A stretch of 35,474 bases of DNA from an uncultured Clostridia bacterium. GTDB lineage: Bacteria > Bacillota > Clostridia > Christensenellales > Aristaeellaceae. This document shows, piece after piece, positions 7,903 through 16,396 of the stretch (positions are counted from its first letter, which is position 1; every line of letters begins with the position of its first letter). Below the pieces are notes generated by a model. It did not search any database, had not been told where the DNA came from, and saw only the letters and a program-made list of their open reading frames with translations. A program made the position numbers and the translations under genes. The stretch lies in assembly GCA_934670175.1 (NCBI GenBank), contig CAKUOX010000022.1, forward strand, positions 1 to 35,474, given 5' to 3'.

Positions 7903-9420
7903 TCATATCCTCAATATCACGGGACTGCCCGCTGTGATCGCGCCATCCGCCGCGCCGCTCTCCACGCGCTCGGCGGCAATGCCGTATCTTTTGCCGATGC
8001 TCCAGGCATCATCGCCGGGTTCCGGCCAGGCAATCACATAGCCCGGCCGCTTCGGCTCGCATGCGCCGGCTTCAATGTCGCTTACCAGCTCAAAGCGCTG
8101 CTGCACGCGCGTCTCGCAATCCAGGCTCAGCATGATCTTGATCTCGAAGCGGTCGCCCATCAGCGCGTTGGCTTCGGCGGAAATAATCGACATGCGCACC
8201 TCCGAGCGCTCGCCGAGCTGCTGCGGCACCCGCGCTTCAAACGGAAGCCCCGCGCCGACCGACGCAGGTACACCGTTCTCGCCCGACAGGTACAGCACCG
8301 TGGTCTCAATAATGCCGCTGATGCGGCTGCCGCCCGCCTCGGCGTTGATCTCAGCGATATTCGGAATAGCGCGCACGGCAACCACGCCGCTCGCGGCGGG
8401 CGCACCCTCCGGAATCAGCGCTGCGCCGCGCACGGTCTCCACCGCTGCGGCCCGTTCAACGCCGGTGCATGCTTCGAGCGTCTGCATCTGCAGCGTCAGC
8501 CCCGTGCCATCTGTGGCATAAGCGTCCTCAAGCGCACGCACGCACTCGCGCAGGTTGGCGGCAATATCGAAGTGCACGTCCGCCTGAATCATCAGCTCGC
8601 CCTCACTGCTTTCATCGCTGCGCTCCAGCTGCGTGCGCACGGCGCGCAGCGTGGGTGTGACATGCGCGTCGCGGCTGAGCCATTCGGGCAGCTCGATCAG
8701 CTTATCGAATTCGATCGGATATTTTACCGCTACGGCAGGCTTACCCGCCACGCCGCTGGCGATCAGCGTTTCGACCGCCGCACGCCCCTTCACGCGCACG
8801 CCGCCCAGATCCGGCTCGCTGGAATCCAGCGCCACTGTGCCCCAATCCATCAGCGTTGCCCGCGCGTCGATCGCCTGCGGCACCTCTACCCGCGCCGTAA
8901 GCACCGCCGTTTCATTCGCTTCCGCCGCCAGCTTGACCAGACAAAGCTCCGCATACCGCGTTTCAAGCGCGGCTGTCTCCTCAATGCCGTCGATGACCTC
9001 CAGATTTTCCAGCTTCATTACCCACACATGAAAGCCCAGGCTCACCAGAAATACCATGTGGCCGTTCTCATACTTCGCTTCCACATTTTCCACCACGCTC
9101 TGCACCCGACACATCATGCCGCCCTGCGCGCCGGGAATCTCGGCCGCCTGAGAAATGCCCGCCTTCGCGTTTACCGCGCGCAGCGTGCTCTCGTCGCCCT
9201 GGCGGTAGACGGCCTGACAGCTCAGCGTACCGTCCAGCACCACGCGGTCGCTCTGCACATCCGTGCGCGCCACCACCGCGTTCGCGTCCCACAGCAATAC
9301 GTCGATCGCCTCGCGCCCTGCGCCCGGCGTGAGCGCTTCGGCGCGGCTGAGCACCTGCAGATAGCGATATCCGATCTCGCGCTCCGTCTCAATTTCTTTC
9401 TTCATGATCTTCATGGGCAC
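7903..9420 (-). CDS. sipL: SipL-type spore coat morphogenetic protein (SPOCS/DUF3794 repeats plus LysM)
   Basis: The ~505-residue protein has repeated DUF3794/SPOCS-type segments, recognisable by LEVIDGI, LSCQAVYRQGDES, TTVLYLSGENG and LPFEARVPQQLG. It ends with a LysM-like domain of about 45 residues (GYVIAWPEPGDDAWSIGKRY to SPVILRI). Length and architecture match clostridial SipL, which binds the coat ATPase SpoIVA through its LysM domain and is needed for coat assembly around the forespore. Signal peptide and membrane segments are absent, as expected for a mother-cell cytosolic protein. I place the start at GTG 9420, which has GGAGGGG 9 nt upstream; ATG 9414 is the alternative. The open frame to 9495 adds residues unlike the family. 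No SpoIVA gene is nearby. Expression is expected to be sigma-E dependent, but I could not find a convincing promoter. Confidence 0.85.
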   Translation of the reverse strand: MPMKIMKKEIETEREIGYRYLQVLSRAEALTPGAGREAIDVLLWDANAVVARTDVQSDRVVLDGTLSCQAVYRQGDESTLRAVNAKAGISQAAEIPGAQGGMMCRVQSVVENVEAKYENGHMVFLVSLGFHVWVMKLENLEVIDGIEETAALETRYAELCLVKLAAEANETAVLTARVEVPQAIDARATLMDWGTVALDSSEPDLGGVRVKGRAAVETLIASGVAGKPAVAVKYPIEFDKLIELPEWLSRDAHVTPTLRAVRTQLERSDESSEGELMIQADVHFDIAANLRECVRALEDAYATDGTGLTLQMQTLEACTGVERAAAVETVRGAALIPEGAPAASGVVAVRAIPNIAEINAEAGGSRISGIIETTVLYLSGENGVPASVGAGLPFEARVPQQLGERSEVRMSIISAEANALMGDRFEIKIMLSLDCETRVQQRFELVSDIEAGACEPKRPGYVIAWPEPGDDAWSIGKRYGIAAERVESGAADGAITAGSPVILRI

Positions 9421-9495
9421 AACGTCTCCCCTCCAAACCTTCGCTATGCTCCAAGGATATGATTTCATCAGCCGTTTTATGGCACCTCGCATCAA

Positions 9496-9568
9496 GCTAA
9501 TAAGAATTGTCGGCGTCTCCTTTTGAGAGCCGCCGAATGTACAAAGCTCCGGTTCCGCTAATTCTTGT
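9496..9568 (+). repeat. Dispersed structured repeat, copy A
   Basis: This ~73-nt element begins GCTAAT-AAGAATTGTCGGCG and ends TAATTCTTGT. It shares, by eye, its start, a central TCGGCG...CGCCGA hairpin (9510-9536), a C-rich middle and its end with copy B at 35310-35388. In this copy the outer arms GCTAATAAGAATT (9496-9508) and AATTCTTGTTATC (9560-9572) can also pair at 12 of 13 positions, giving a branched structure. It lies in the sipL leader region, between sipL and the terminator of the envelope cluster. Confidence 0.5.
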
Positions 9569-9576
9569 TATCTAAG

Positions 9577-9626
9577 AAAAACCGACTAAATTCCATTTTT
9601 CAACAAAATAGAATTTAGTCGGTTTT
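9577..9626 (-). terminator. Rho-independent terminator of the envelope cluster
   Basis: On the minus strand the 16-nt arm AAAACCGACTAAATTC (9626-9611) pairs with GAATTTAGTCGGTTTT (9593-9578) and is followed by a T run. It begins 14 bp after the stop of the last gene of the cluster. Confidence 0.85.
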
Positions 9627-9639
9627 AGGATATTATCTA

Positions 9640-10830
9640 CTATTTCGCCTTCAGCCTGCGCGGCATGCGAACCCGCTGCGCTGCCAGCGACAGCAGTATC
9701 GCGATGCACCCCCAATTCAGGAACCTGCCCAGCAGGTGCAGCCGTGCGATCTCCGCAGTTTGTACCGTTACCGCGCCGGACGCTTCGCGCGCAAGGTTCC
9801 AGAATACCGCGCTGTACTTTGAAAGTTCAACCAGCGATTCCGGCACCCATTCCGTAAACGTGTAAACCGGATGGAGCGCAAATACCAGCAGCGCATACAG
9901 CATACCCAGCAGCGCTGCTGCGCCCAGCACGAGCCTCAGCACGCGCAGCAGCACCTGCCCGAGGACCTGGATCAGATAGCGTTTTTCGCACATCTCGCGT
10001 ATTTCGGCGATCCTTTGCGCCACACGGCGGCGATATGCGCCGGACGCGCTGAAAAACAGCGCCATGCCTGCAAAAACGACCATCCAACGCGGCAGCATCG
10101 TCTGCGCCATCACCTCGCGGCGCACGCAATAGAAGCTGCCCTTGCCCCACGCTTCCTGCATCGCGCCCTTAAAGTTCATACCCAGATTTTTGCCGTTGGC
10201 AGGCAATGCGGTCATTTCCAGGCTTTCCAGCTGCATCCCCTGATCGGCAGCGGCCAGCAGTGGAATATAGACATAGTTCTCCGCCGCCTCGCCAAGCCCT
10301 GCGCGCCGCGCCGTAACGCCGACCACGCGGTATTCCACATCATCGATCTTAAAGCGGCTGCCGACGCAGCTTTCGCTCCCAAAGAGTGCAAACGCCGTAT
10401 TCTGATCCAGCACCGCCACGCGCGCGCCCGCGCGCAGCTCGCTGTTGTCCATCCAGTGCCCCTGCAATATGCGCTGCGGATACGCCTCCAGCCAGCAGAC
10501 GTCTACCGCATACAGGCCGATCCTGCCGTCAAAATCGCGCTCAGCTCGGATCTCAGCCTCCAGCGTGCGGCCGCTGCAGCTCACGACGCGCGCCTCATCG
10601 CCCAGCCTTTCCGCCACTGCATCGCGCTGCTGCACCAGCGCTTCAAGCCCCGTTTCCGCCGCCGCAGTGTCGCCGCCCTGCGCGTCTGTCGCCGCAGGTT
10701 TACGAACGTTCGGCGCGCCGATGGCGTATATCCACCTGTCCTGCGCGCAGAGCAGCGCCGCAAGCGCATAAGCGCTCAGCAGCGCGCCCAGAACCAGCGG
10801 CAGCCAGCGCATCCTGAATTTCTTTTTCAT
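9640..10830 (-). CDS. MacB/FtsX-type ABC transporter permease
   Basis: This 396-residue integral membrane protein has the MacB topology. A first transmembrane helix lies at about residues 8-28, then an extracellular MacB-PCD-like domain recognisable by ALFGSESCVGSRFKIDDVEY and RVVGVTARRAG, then three more hydrophobic segments at about 255-390. MacB permeases work with a separate or fused ATPase and a MacA/HlyD adaptor in export or mechanotransmission. The adaptor is the gene directly upstream (7-nt gap), but no ATPase is encoded nearby. I chose ATG 10830, with AGG 5 nt upstream; GTG 10836 is possible but lacks a Shine-Dalgarno sequence. Overall similarity to known members is weak, and the last helices are divergent. 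Confidence 0.75.
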   Translation of the reverse strand: MKKKFRMRWLPLVLGALLSAYALAALLCAQDRWIYAIGAPNVRKPAATDAQGGDTAAAETGLEALVQQRDAVAERLGDEARVVSCSGRTLEAEIRAERDFDGRIGLYAVDVCWLEAYPQRILQGHWMDNSELRAGARVAVLDQNTAFALFGSESCVGSRFKIDDVEYRVVGVTARRAGLGEAAENYVYIPLLAAADQGMQLESLEMTALPANGKNLGMNFKGAMQEAWGKGSFYCVRREVMAQTMLPRWMVVFAGMALFFSASGAYRRRVAQRIAEIREMCEKRYLIQVLGQVLLRVLRLVLGAAALLGMLYALLVFALHPVYTFTEWVPESLVELSKYSAVFWNLAREASGAVTVQTAEIARLHLLGRFLNWGCIAILLSLAAQRVRMPRRLKAK

Positions 10831-10837
10831 AGGCACC

Positions 10838-12178
10838 TCAATTCAGGTATTCCATGACCTTGGAATTCTCGCTCAGGCTGCGATCCTCCATGTATGCGAC
10901 GTCCACATAGCTTACATCCTCCTGAATGGACGCCGTACCGTCGGCTTCGCCCAGCACATGCACCTCCAGCTTGCTGAGCGTCAGCTTTTCCTTGCCAAAG
11001 GCCGTGCTTTCGCGGTTCACGGTATACACATAGCGATTATCGCCGCTGCCGCGTACCGCTGAAGCGGGCAGCAGGCAGGTGCTGTCCGCCGCCTTGAAGG
11101 TGATACTGAAGGTCGTCGTGCCCTGCGTCATGGTGTAAAGGCCGCCCTGCGCCTGAATGATCTCGTCGGTCACAGCGATGTCCGCGTAGCGCTTGCCCGT
11201 TTCATCCACGCCAATATCGGTGATCTGCGACTGCAGATCGCCCATATCCAGTGTAGACATGGACAGCTTCATGCCAACGCTGACCTCCTGATTTTTGATC
11301 TGCGAAATATCTGCGCGCAGCACTGGCATGGCGTCCTGCGGGGTGATGGTATACAGCGCCGTGGAGCCATCGTAGGCAGCGCCGTTCTGCACGTTGACGG
11401 CGGCGATATAGCCGTCATGCGGCGCACAAATCGCCGCTGCCGCCTGGTTCTGCTCATCGAGCTCCACCAGCCTTGCGGAACAATCGTCCAATTTCTCCTG
11501 TGCCGCCTGCTTTTCGGAAATATAGCCCCAAACCGTATCGTCTATGCCCCTGCGCGCCTGCCTGTCAAAATCGGCCTGCGCTTCCTGCCTTGCCTCCGCC
11601 GCGGCCCGGTATGCGTCGATCTGCGCGCACAGCGCTTCGTCCGCGCCGTCCGGATAGCCCTCCTGCGCATAGCTGAGCCCCGCTTCCTTCAGCGCCACGT
11701 TCATTTCGATCTGCGCCTGCGATGCCGCGCGCACCGCCGCGCGCAGCGCCGCATAGCTGTCGGCATAGGCCTGTTCGGAGCGGTGCAGCTTGATCTGGCT
11801 GTTCTTGCGCTCCACCTCCATCAGCGTATCGAGCGCGGCGTCGCAATCTCTCTGCAGCTGCTCACGCGCCGCCTGATAGCCGGTAACGCCGGCCTCGATC
11901 AGCGTATCGCCCGCCTTTACGGCATAGCCTGGGCGCACGTTCACGCGCGTGATGCTGAGCGTCTGTCCCGCTGGCACGCTCGCACGGTACTCCTCGGTAT
12001 CCGGAAAGGCCACCTGCGCCGTCAGCTCCACCTTCTGGGCGAGCTTACCGCGCGAGGCGCGCACGAGCTTCACCTTGGGCGTGGTAATATTCTCGATCGT
12101 GCCCGAAAAGAACATGCACAGGGCGACGCATATCGCCAGCCCGATCAGCCCGCGCAGCGCAATTTTTTTCATCTTCAT
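10838..12178 (-). CDS. Membrane-anchored HlyD/MacA-type periplasmic adaptor (membrane fusion) protein
   Basis: This 446-residue protein has an N-terminal membrane anchor (about residues 8-26). A split biotinyl-lipoyl-like domain follows: half one is VRPGYAVKAGDTLIEA at about 75-90, half two is ICAPHDGYIAAVNVQNG at about 250. Between them lies a long alanine/glutamine-rich helical region at about 95-245, predicted coiled coil. A beta-barrel and membrane-proximal part complete the protein (LPASAVRGSGDNRYVYTV). Such adaptors link inner-membrane transporters to envelope partners, and in Gram-positives they pair with MacB-like permeases. Its position just before the MacB-type gene fits that. The ATG at 12178 follows AGGGG at 10 nt; a second ATG at 12172 is possible. 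Confidence 0.82.
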   Translation of the reverse strand: MKMKKIALRGLIGLAICVALCMFFSGTIENITTPKVKLVRASRGKLAQKVELTAQVAFPDTEEYRASVPAGQTLSITRVNVRPGYAVKAGDTLIEAGVTGYQAAREQLQRDCDAALDTLMEVERKNSQIKLHRSEQAYADSYAALRAAVRAASQAQIEMNVALKEAGLSYAQEGYPDGADEALCAQIDAYRAAAEARQEAQADFDRQARRGIDDTVWGYISEKQAAQEKLDDCSARLVELDEQNQAAAAICAPHDGYIAAVNVQNGAAYDGSTALYTITPQDAMPVLRADISQIKNQEVSVGMKLSMSTLDMGDLQSQITDIGVDETGKRYADIAVTDEIIQAQGGLYTMTQGTTTFSITFKAADSTCLLPASAVRGSGDNRYVYTVNRESTAFGKEKLTLSKLEVHVLGEADGTASIQEDVSYVDVAYMEDRSLSENSKVMEYLN

Positions 12179-12191
12179 GCAGCTTCAACCC

Positions 12192-13061
12192 CTACTTCAG
12201 CTCTGCCAGCTGTATGCCGGAGAGAATGTCATCCAGAAAATAGAAATACACAAACAGCGCCGGAAGCATATACACGGCCGCACCGGCAAATTCCACGCCG
12301 CTGCACGACTGCACCAGCTGGTTGAACATAACCGACAGCGGCTGCAAATCCACGCGCTGGCTGAGATAGGTCATGGGCTGTTCGACCAGATTCCAGCAGT
12401 CGGCAAACGACAGCGCGATGGCGGCGCCGATCGCAGGCCTGCACACCGGCAGCGCCAGATGGAAATAACAGCGAATCGTGCCCGCGCCGTCCATTTGCGC
12501 GGCCTCGAACATCTCGTCCGGCAGCCCCGCCATAAACTGATGCAGCAGGAATATGTAGAACGGTGCAAACCACATCGGCATAATCACCGCCCACACGGTA
12601 TTGAGCATGCCGAGCCGCCTGAGCGTAAGCACATTGGGCACCATCGTGACCTGATACGGCAGCAGCATCAGCAGCAGGATCACTGCAAACACGATCTTCC
12701 TGCCGCGAAAGCGAAAGCGGCTGAGCGCATACGCGAGCAGCGGCACGAACACCGCCTGTCCCAGCAGGATCATTACCGTGTAAAACACGGACATTACGAA
12801 CATCTGCAATACAGAGGTATCGCTTATCAGTATTTTTTCATACTGTCCCAGTGAAAATATCTGCGGCGCGAGGCGCAGGTCCATCCATTTTTCCGGATCC
12901 ATCACGCCGCGCCCGTTCATCATGCTCTGTATCTCGGCTGGAGAAAAGAAGGAAAACAGCACTGTGACGATCACCGGCACCAGCACCACCACCGCCAGCA
13001 GCCACAGCAGAAAGCGCTGCAGCGCATGGGTGCGCCTGCGGAAAGTGCGATTATGCTTCAT
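12192..13061 (-). CDS. Carbohydrate-type ABC transporter permease (MalG/CUT1 family)
   Basis: The 289-residue protein has six predicted membrane segments and the cytoplasmic EAA loop (EAAQMDGAGTIRCYFHLALP) that docks onto an ABC ATPase. The features GMLNTVWAVIMP and FAPFYIFLLHQF are characteristic of MalG-type (CUT1) permeases. It should form the translocation pore together with the MalF-type partner encoded 17 nt upstream. The ATG follows GGAGG at about 12 nt. No ATPase gene is present, so a shared MsmX-like ATPase encoded elsewhere is the obvious expectation, though not shown here. The adaptor gene follows after 13 nt, so export-type and import-type parts are cotranscribed. Confidence 0.9.
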   Translation of the reverse strand: MKHNRTFRRRTHALQRFLLWLLAVVVLVPVIVTVLFSFFSPAEIQSMMNGRGVMDPEKWMDLRLAPQIFSLGQYEKILISDTSVLQMFVMSVFYTVMILLGQAVFVPLLAYALSRFRFRGRKIVFAVILLLMLLPYQVTMVPNVLTLRRLGMLNTVWAVIMPMWFAPFYIFLLHQFMAGLPDEMFEAAQMDGAGTIRCYFHLALPVCRPAIGAAIALSFADCWNLVEQPMTYLSQRVDLQPLSVMFNQLVQSCSGVEFAGAAVYMLPALFVYFYFLDDILSGIQLAELK

Positions 13062-13078
13062 GGTAAGGCGCTCCCTCC

Positions 13079-13933
13079 TCAGTGCAGGCGCTTCTGCATC
13101 CGCTGCTGCATGAAAAACAGCAGCCCAAACAGCAGAAACACGATGGCGGCAAAGGTATAGGCCGCAGTCGTCACATTCTGATAATTCATCTTATTATACA
13201 TGTTGTTCATGTAGTTCTGAAGTGTGTAGACGGCTTCAGACGGATACGCACCGCCGATAAAGTAGACCTCGCGGAATATCTTGAACGCGCTGATCCACTC
13301 CACGATGATGACCAGAAAGGCGCTGGGCATGATCAGCGGCAGCGTGATGGAAAAGCACTGGCGGAAAAAGCCTGCGCCCTCCAGCCGCGCATATTCGTAC
13401 AGCGGCTCCGGCACCGTCTGCAATGCCGAAAGGAAAATGATGACCGCGAAGCCCAGGTTCTTCCATATGAACATCAATATAACCGGCATGCGCAGCGCGG
13501 CGCCGTCCAGCCAGTTCACGCGGCTGATCCCAAACACGGACAGGATCCGGTTCAGCGTACCGCCATAGTCGAATGCCAGCAGCCACACCAGCAGCATCGC
13601 CGAGGCGGGCATCAGGTATGGCAGCAGTATGCTGTTTCGCAGCAGCCTGCCGCCCGGGCGCAGCCGGTTGAGCTGCATCGCAATAATGAACGCCAGCAGC
13701 CACACGGCGGGCGCACAGATCAGCGACAGCTCCATCGTGTTCTTCAGGCCCAGCACGAACATCTCATTCTTCCATATATTGATATAGTTGGCCAGACCCA
13801 CAAATTCATTTTTATAGCTGCCATCGGTCACGCTGTAATATATGCCGCCAAAGAAGGGCACGATGTAGAACAGCAGCAGCCCGATCAACGGCGGCAGCAG
13901 AAACAGATACAGCGATTTTTTGCGCGTAAACAA
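13079..13933 (-). CDS. Carbohydrate-type ABC transporter permease (MalF/UgpA, CUT1 family)
   Basis: The 284-residue protein has six hydrophobic segments and a slightly degenerate EAA loop (EYARLEGAGFFRQCFSITLP). It begins with FLLPPLIGLLLFYIVPFF, typical of the first helix of MalF/UgpA proteins. It pairs with the MalG-type permease just downstream. The start is TTG at 13933, supported by GGAGG 10 nt upstream. It is separated from the solute-binding protein gene by 159 bp containing a stable hairpin, the only sizeable gap within the cluster. The substrate is unknown; oligosaccharides or glycans are usual for CUT1. Confidence 0.9.
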   Translation of the reverse strand: MFTRKKSLYLFLLPPLIGLLLFYIVPFFGGIYYSVTDGSYKNEFVGLANYINIWKNEMFVLGLKNTMELSLICAPAVWLLAFIIAMQLNRLRPGGRLLRNSILLPYLMPASAMLLVWLLAFDYGGTLNRILSVFGISRVNWLDGAALRMPVILMFIWKNLGFAVIIFLSALQTVPEPLYEYARLEGAGFFRQCFSITLPLIMPSAFLVIIVEWISAFKIFREVYFIGGAYPSEAVYTLQNYMNNMYNKMNYQNVTTAAYTFAAIVFLLFGLLFFMQQRMQKRLH

Positions 13934-14009
13934 CGAAAGCCAGCCTCCTGTGGCGTAATGATCCCGCCGCGCAAAGCCGCAGGTATCGCGGCCCCGCGCA
14001 GCGGTTTAA

Positions 14010-14044
14010 GCGTGCTTCATGCCCTATCTCATGTTAAAGCACGC
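14010..14044 (-). other. Intercistronic hairpin between binding-protein and permease genes
   Basis: GCGTGCTT (14010-14017) pairs with AAGCACGC (14037-14044), extended by an inner CATG/CATG after a 3-nt bulge. It lies 49-83 nt downstream of the binding-protein stop. No U tract follows. In other binding-protein operons, hairpins at this place stabilise the upstream mRNA so that more binding protein than permease is made; that role is inferred here. Confidence 0.5.
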
Positions 14045-14092
14045 CTGAATGCGAACAGATTGCGCGGTGCATCACATGAGAAGCGCATTATT

Positions 14093-16390
14093 TCAGTTGC
14101 CTTCCATGGCCATCATGCGCGCGGTGCGGTCGATCTCCTGAAGGAAGCTGTCTACGGACATTTGGCCATTGACCATCTGCTGCTTCATTTCGTAAATATT
14201 GTTTTCGTCGCCGGTGCCGTCAAGGTAATTATAGCGCGTCACATGCAGGCGGTCGGCGTGGTTTCGATACCATTCGATCTGCGCCGCGCTGATTTGCCAG
14301 CTGTTCTTTTCATAATCCGCCAAACCGTCCTCCATCGCCTTCTTGTTCTGCTCCAGCACGGGCTTATCCACCGGATCCGCCGTTTCCAGCTGCGCGGCGA
14401 TCTCGGCGATGTACTTCTCGATTTCCTTCCTGCTGGCCTCATAGCCGCTGTATCGCACGGGCTCGTTCAGCGCATCGGAGAAATTATACAGCGCTTCGTT
14501 CGGCAGCTGCTTATAGATCTCCTCCATAAATGCCAGCGCAGCATCCATGTGCTCGGTAAAGGGATTGATAAACGCAACGGTCATCCGAGCCGGCACCGGC
14601 GCTTCCTCGCCCTTGACGACAGAGAGCAGCAGCGGCATGGTATCGCCGTACATATTGCCCAGCGTGCAGCTCGTATAGGTCTCCAGCAGCCATTTTTGAT
14701 TGCTGCCGCTGTCCGTGCCGCCAATGGTCACCATTCCCGAGTAATACACGGTGCCTTCATCGGTGGTCTCCTGATCCGGCTGGAAGCCCAGCGCTTCGTA
14801 ATCCAGCTGCAGCGCAGCCTCCAGCATGCTGCGCAGCTCCGGCGTATTGTAGCCTGTTTCCTGACCCTTGACGTCCAGATAGCTGGCATAGCTGCTGAAT
14901 ATGGCGTCCACCATCATCGAGCGCGCGTCCGACACGGTAATATCGCCGTTGAACACCTTTACGGAGCCGTCCTCCGGCAGCTTGCCTTCGAGGCTCTTGA
15001 GCAGCTCCAGGAATTCCGGCCAGTTATCCGGTATCTCATCCGCGCTCACGCCGATTTTTTCAAAGGCCTCGGCGTTGTAGCCGAGCGTATCACCATAAAT
15101 GCCGATAGGAATGGCCACTATTTTGCCGTCCCTTTCCAGAGCCTCCCGAATGCCGGGATACATTTTCTCCACGGCATCGGTCAGCAGCTGGCTGTCGTTC
15201 AGCTCTGCAATGTAGCCGCGGTTAAAGAGGGAATCGTAGGCCTGCATGCTTACGCCCAGCGAATAGATATCCACGCTGGAATCGCGGTTCATCATGGCGT
15301 CGATAATCCCCTTGTCGTCCATGCCGCCATTGGAGATGACCACGCCGGTATCCGGATGCGTGTTGCCAAAGCTGTAATAGGCCGACACCACCGCGCCGAT
15401 ATAGTTGGCGTTCATCACGGTAATCGTCTCCGAGGGCAGCGCTTCCGGATCCGTATTGCGCACGCAGGTCACATCATAGGTAATGTAGACGTAGAAGTCG
15501 CCCGGCATCAGCAGGCCTGCGGCGTCGGTATAGTAGTTGGAGGAAAGCTGGCCTACCTGCTGCGCGTTGTCAAGGTCAAAATTCTCGGCAGCCATAATAT
15601 AGCCATTCTTCAGGAAAAACAGGCGATCCGTTTCGGCGCTGTAAGCAATGCCGTAGATCTGCTCCTCCTGCTGCGCAGTGAGCGTCGTGACCGATTCGGA
15701 CTCCGGATCATAGGCGCACAGTGTCATACCGCCGCCGTTGTAGTCGTAGGTCTCAACCAGCAGCTGCCCATCCTTATAGGGCGCGAACATATAGACGTTT
15801 TCAATGTCCACCGGACTGGTGGAGCCGTCCAGCTTCATGCTGTACAGCTTCTGATTTCCGTTGTCGTCCCATACGGTGCCGAAGAACGTATCCCCGACCA
15901 TCGTGCAGCTGTTGAAGCTGGAAATATAGCTGCCGTAGCGATTCTCAACCTTCAGATCGCCGGCGTCGATGCCCGTCGCTTCGCCGAGCACGACCTTGCC
16001 GTCTTCAAGCGTCAGTTCGCGGATTTCGGCAGTCTGTTCGTAACCGTCGCTGCCGTCGGACGCCATACTGGTAACGCTCAGAATCGCGTACAGCTTCTCG
16101 CCGTCGGTCGCGATGTTCTGCACGTTGGAATACTGAGAATCAACCGCATGATAACGATCAATATCGTAGGGATAGGCCGTCACGTCGGCCTCACCCGGCT
16201 TCCATACATACAGCCCCTGATAGCCCTGCAGGTACAGCGTATCGCCCAGCACGCAGCCGCCGTAAATGGAATCGGCAGCCTGATCGTTAAGATCCATCGC
16301 CAGGTTCGCGTCTCCCTGCGCAGCCAGCGCGCACGGCAGCACCGCAGCCGCCAGCAGCAGGCAGAGAACCAGAATCAGCACTTTTTTCAT
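14093..16390 (-). CDS. Extracellular solute-binding protein with N-terminal propeller-like domain
   Basis: This is a 765-residue secreted protein. A signal peptide (about 1-24, cleavage after ALA) lacks a convincing lipobox (VLPC), unusual for a Gram-positive binding protein. Residues about 30-315 consist of short beta-rich repeats (GDTLYLQGYQGLYVW, VGDTFFGTVWDDNG, FLKNGYIMAAENF) that look like a beta-propeller or DUF5050-like fold. From about 320 the sequence matches a family-1 solute-binding protein (ETITVMNANYIGA, IDAMMNRDSSVDIY, DGKIVAIPIGIYG, LPEDGSVKVFNG). A charged helical tail follows at about 640-740. It presumably delivers ligand to the two CUT1 permeases downstream, with the propeller adding a second binding or docking surface. 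The ATG follows GGAG at 11 nt. Confidence 0.8.
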   Translation of the reverse strand: MKKVLILVLCLLLAAAVLPCALAAQGDANLAMDLNDQAADSIYGGCVLGDTLYLQGYQGLYVWKPGEADVTAYPYDIDRYHAVDSQYSNVQNIATDGEKLYAILSVTSMASDGSDGYEQTAEIRELTLEDGKVVLGEATGIDAGDLKVENRYGSYISSFNSCTMVGDTFFGTVWDDNGNQKLYSMKLDGSTSPVDIENVYMFAPYKDGQLLVETYDYNGGGMTLCAYDPESESVTTLTAQQEEQIYGIAYSAETDRLFFLKNGYIMAAENFDLDNAQQVGQLSSNYYTDAAGLLMPGDFYVYITYDVTCVRNTDPEALPSETITVMNANYIGAVVSAYYSFGNTHPDTGVVISNGGMDDKGIIDAMMNRDSSVDIYSLGVSMQAYDSLFNRGYIAELNDSQLLTDAVEKMYPGIREALERDGKIVAIPIGIYGDTLGYNAEAFEKIGVSADEIPDNWPEFLELLKSLEGKLPEDGSVKVFNGDITVSDARSMMVDAIFSSYASYLDVKGQETGYNTPELRSMLEAALQLDYEALGFQPDQETTDEGTVYYSGMVTIGGTDSGSNQKWLLETYTSCTLGNMYGDTMPLLLSVVKGEEAPVPARMTVAFINPFTEHMDAALAFMEEIYKQLPNEALYNFSDALNEPVRYSGYEASRKEIEKYIAEIAAQLETADPVDKPVLEQNKKAMEDGLADYEKNSWQISAAQIEWYRNHADRLHVTRYNYLDGTGDENNIYEMKQQMVNGQMSVDSFLQEIDRTARMMAMEGN

Positions 16391-16396
16391 ATTCGT

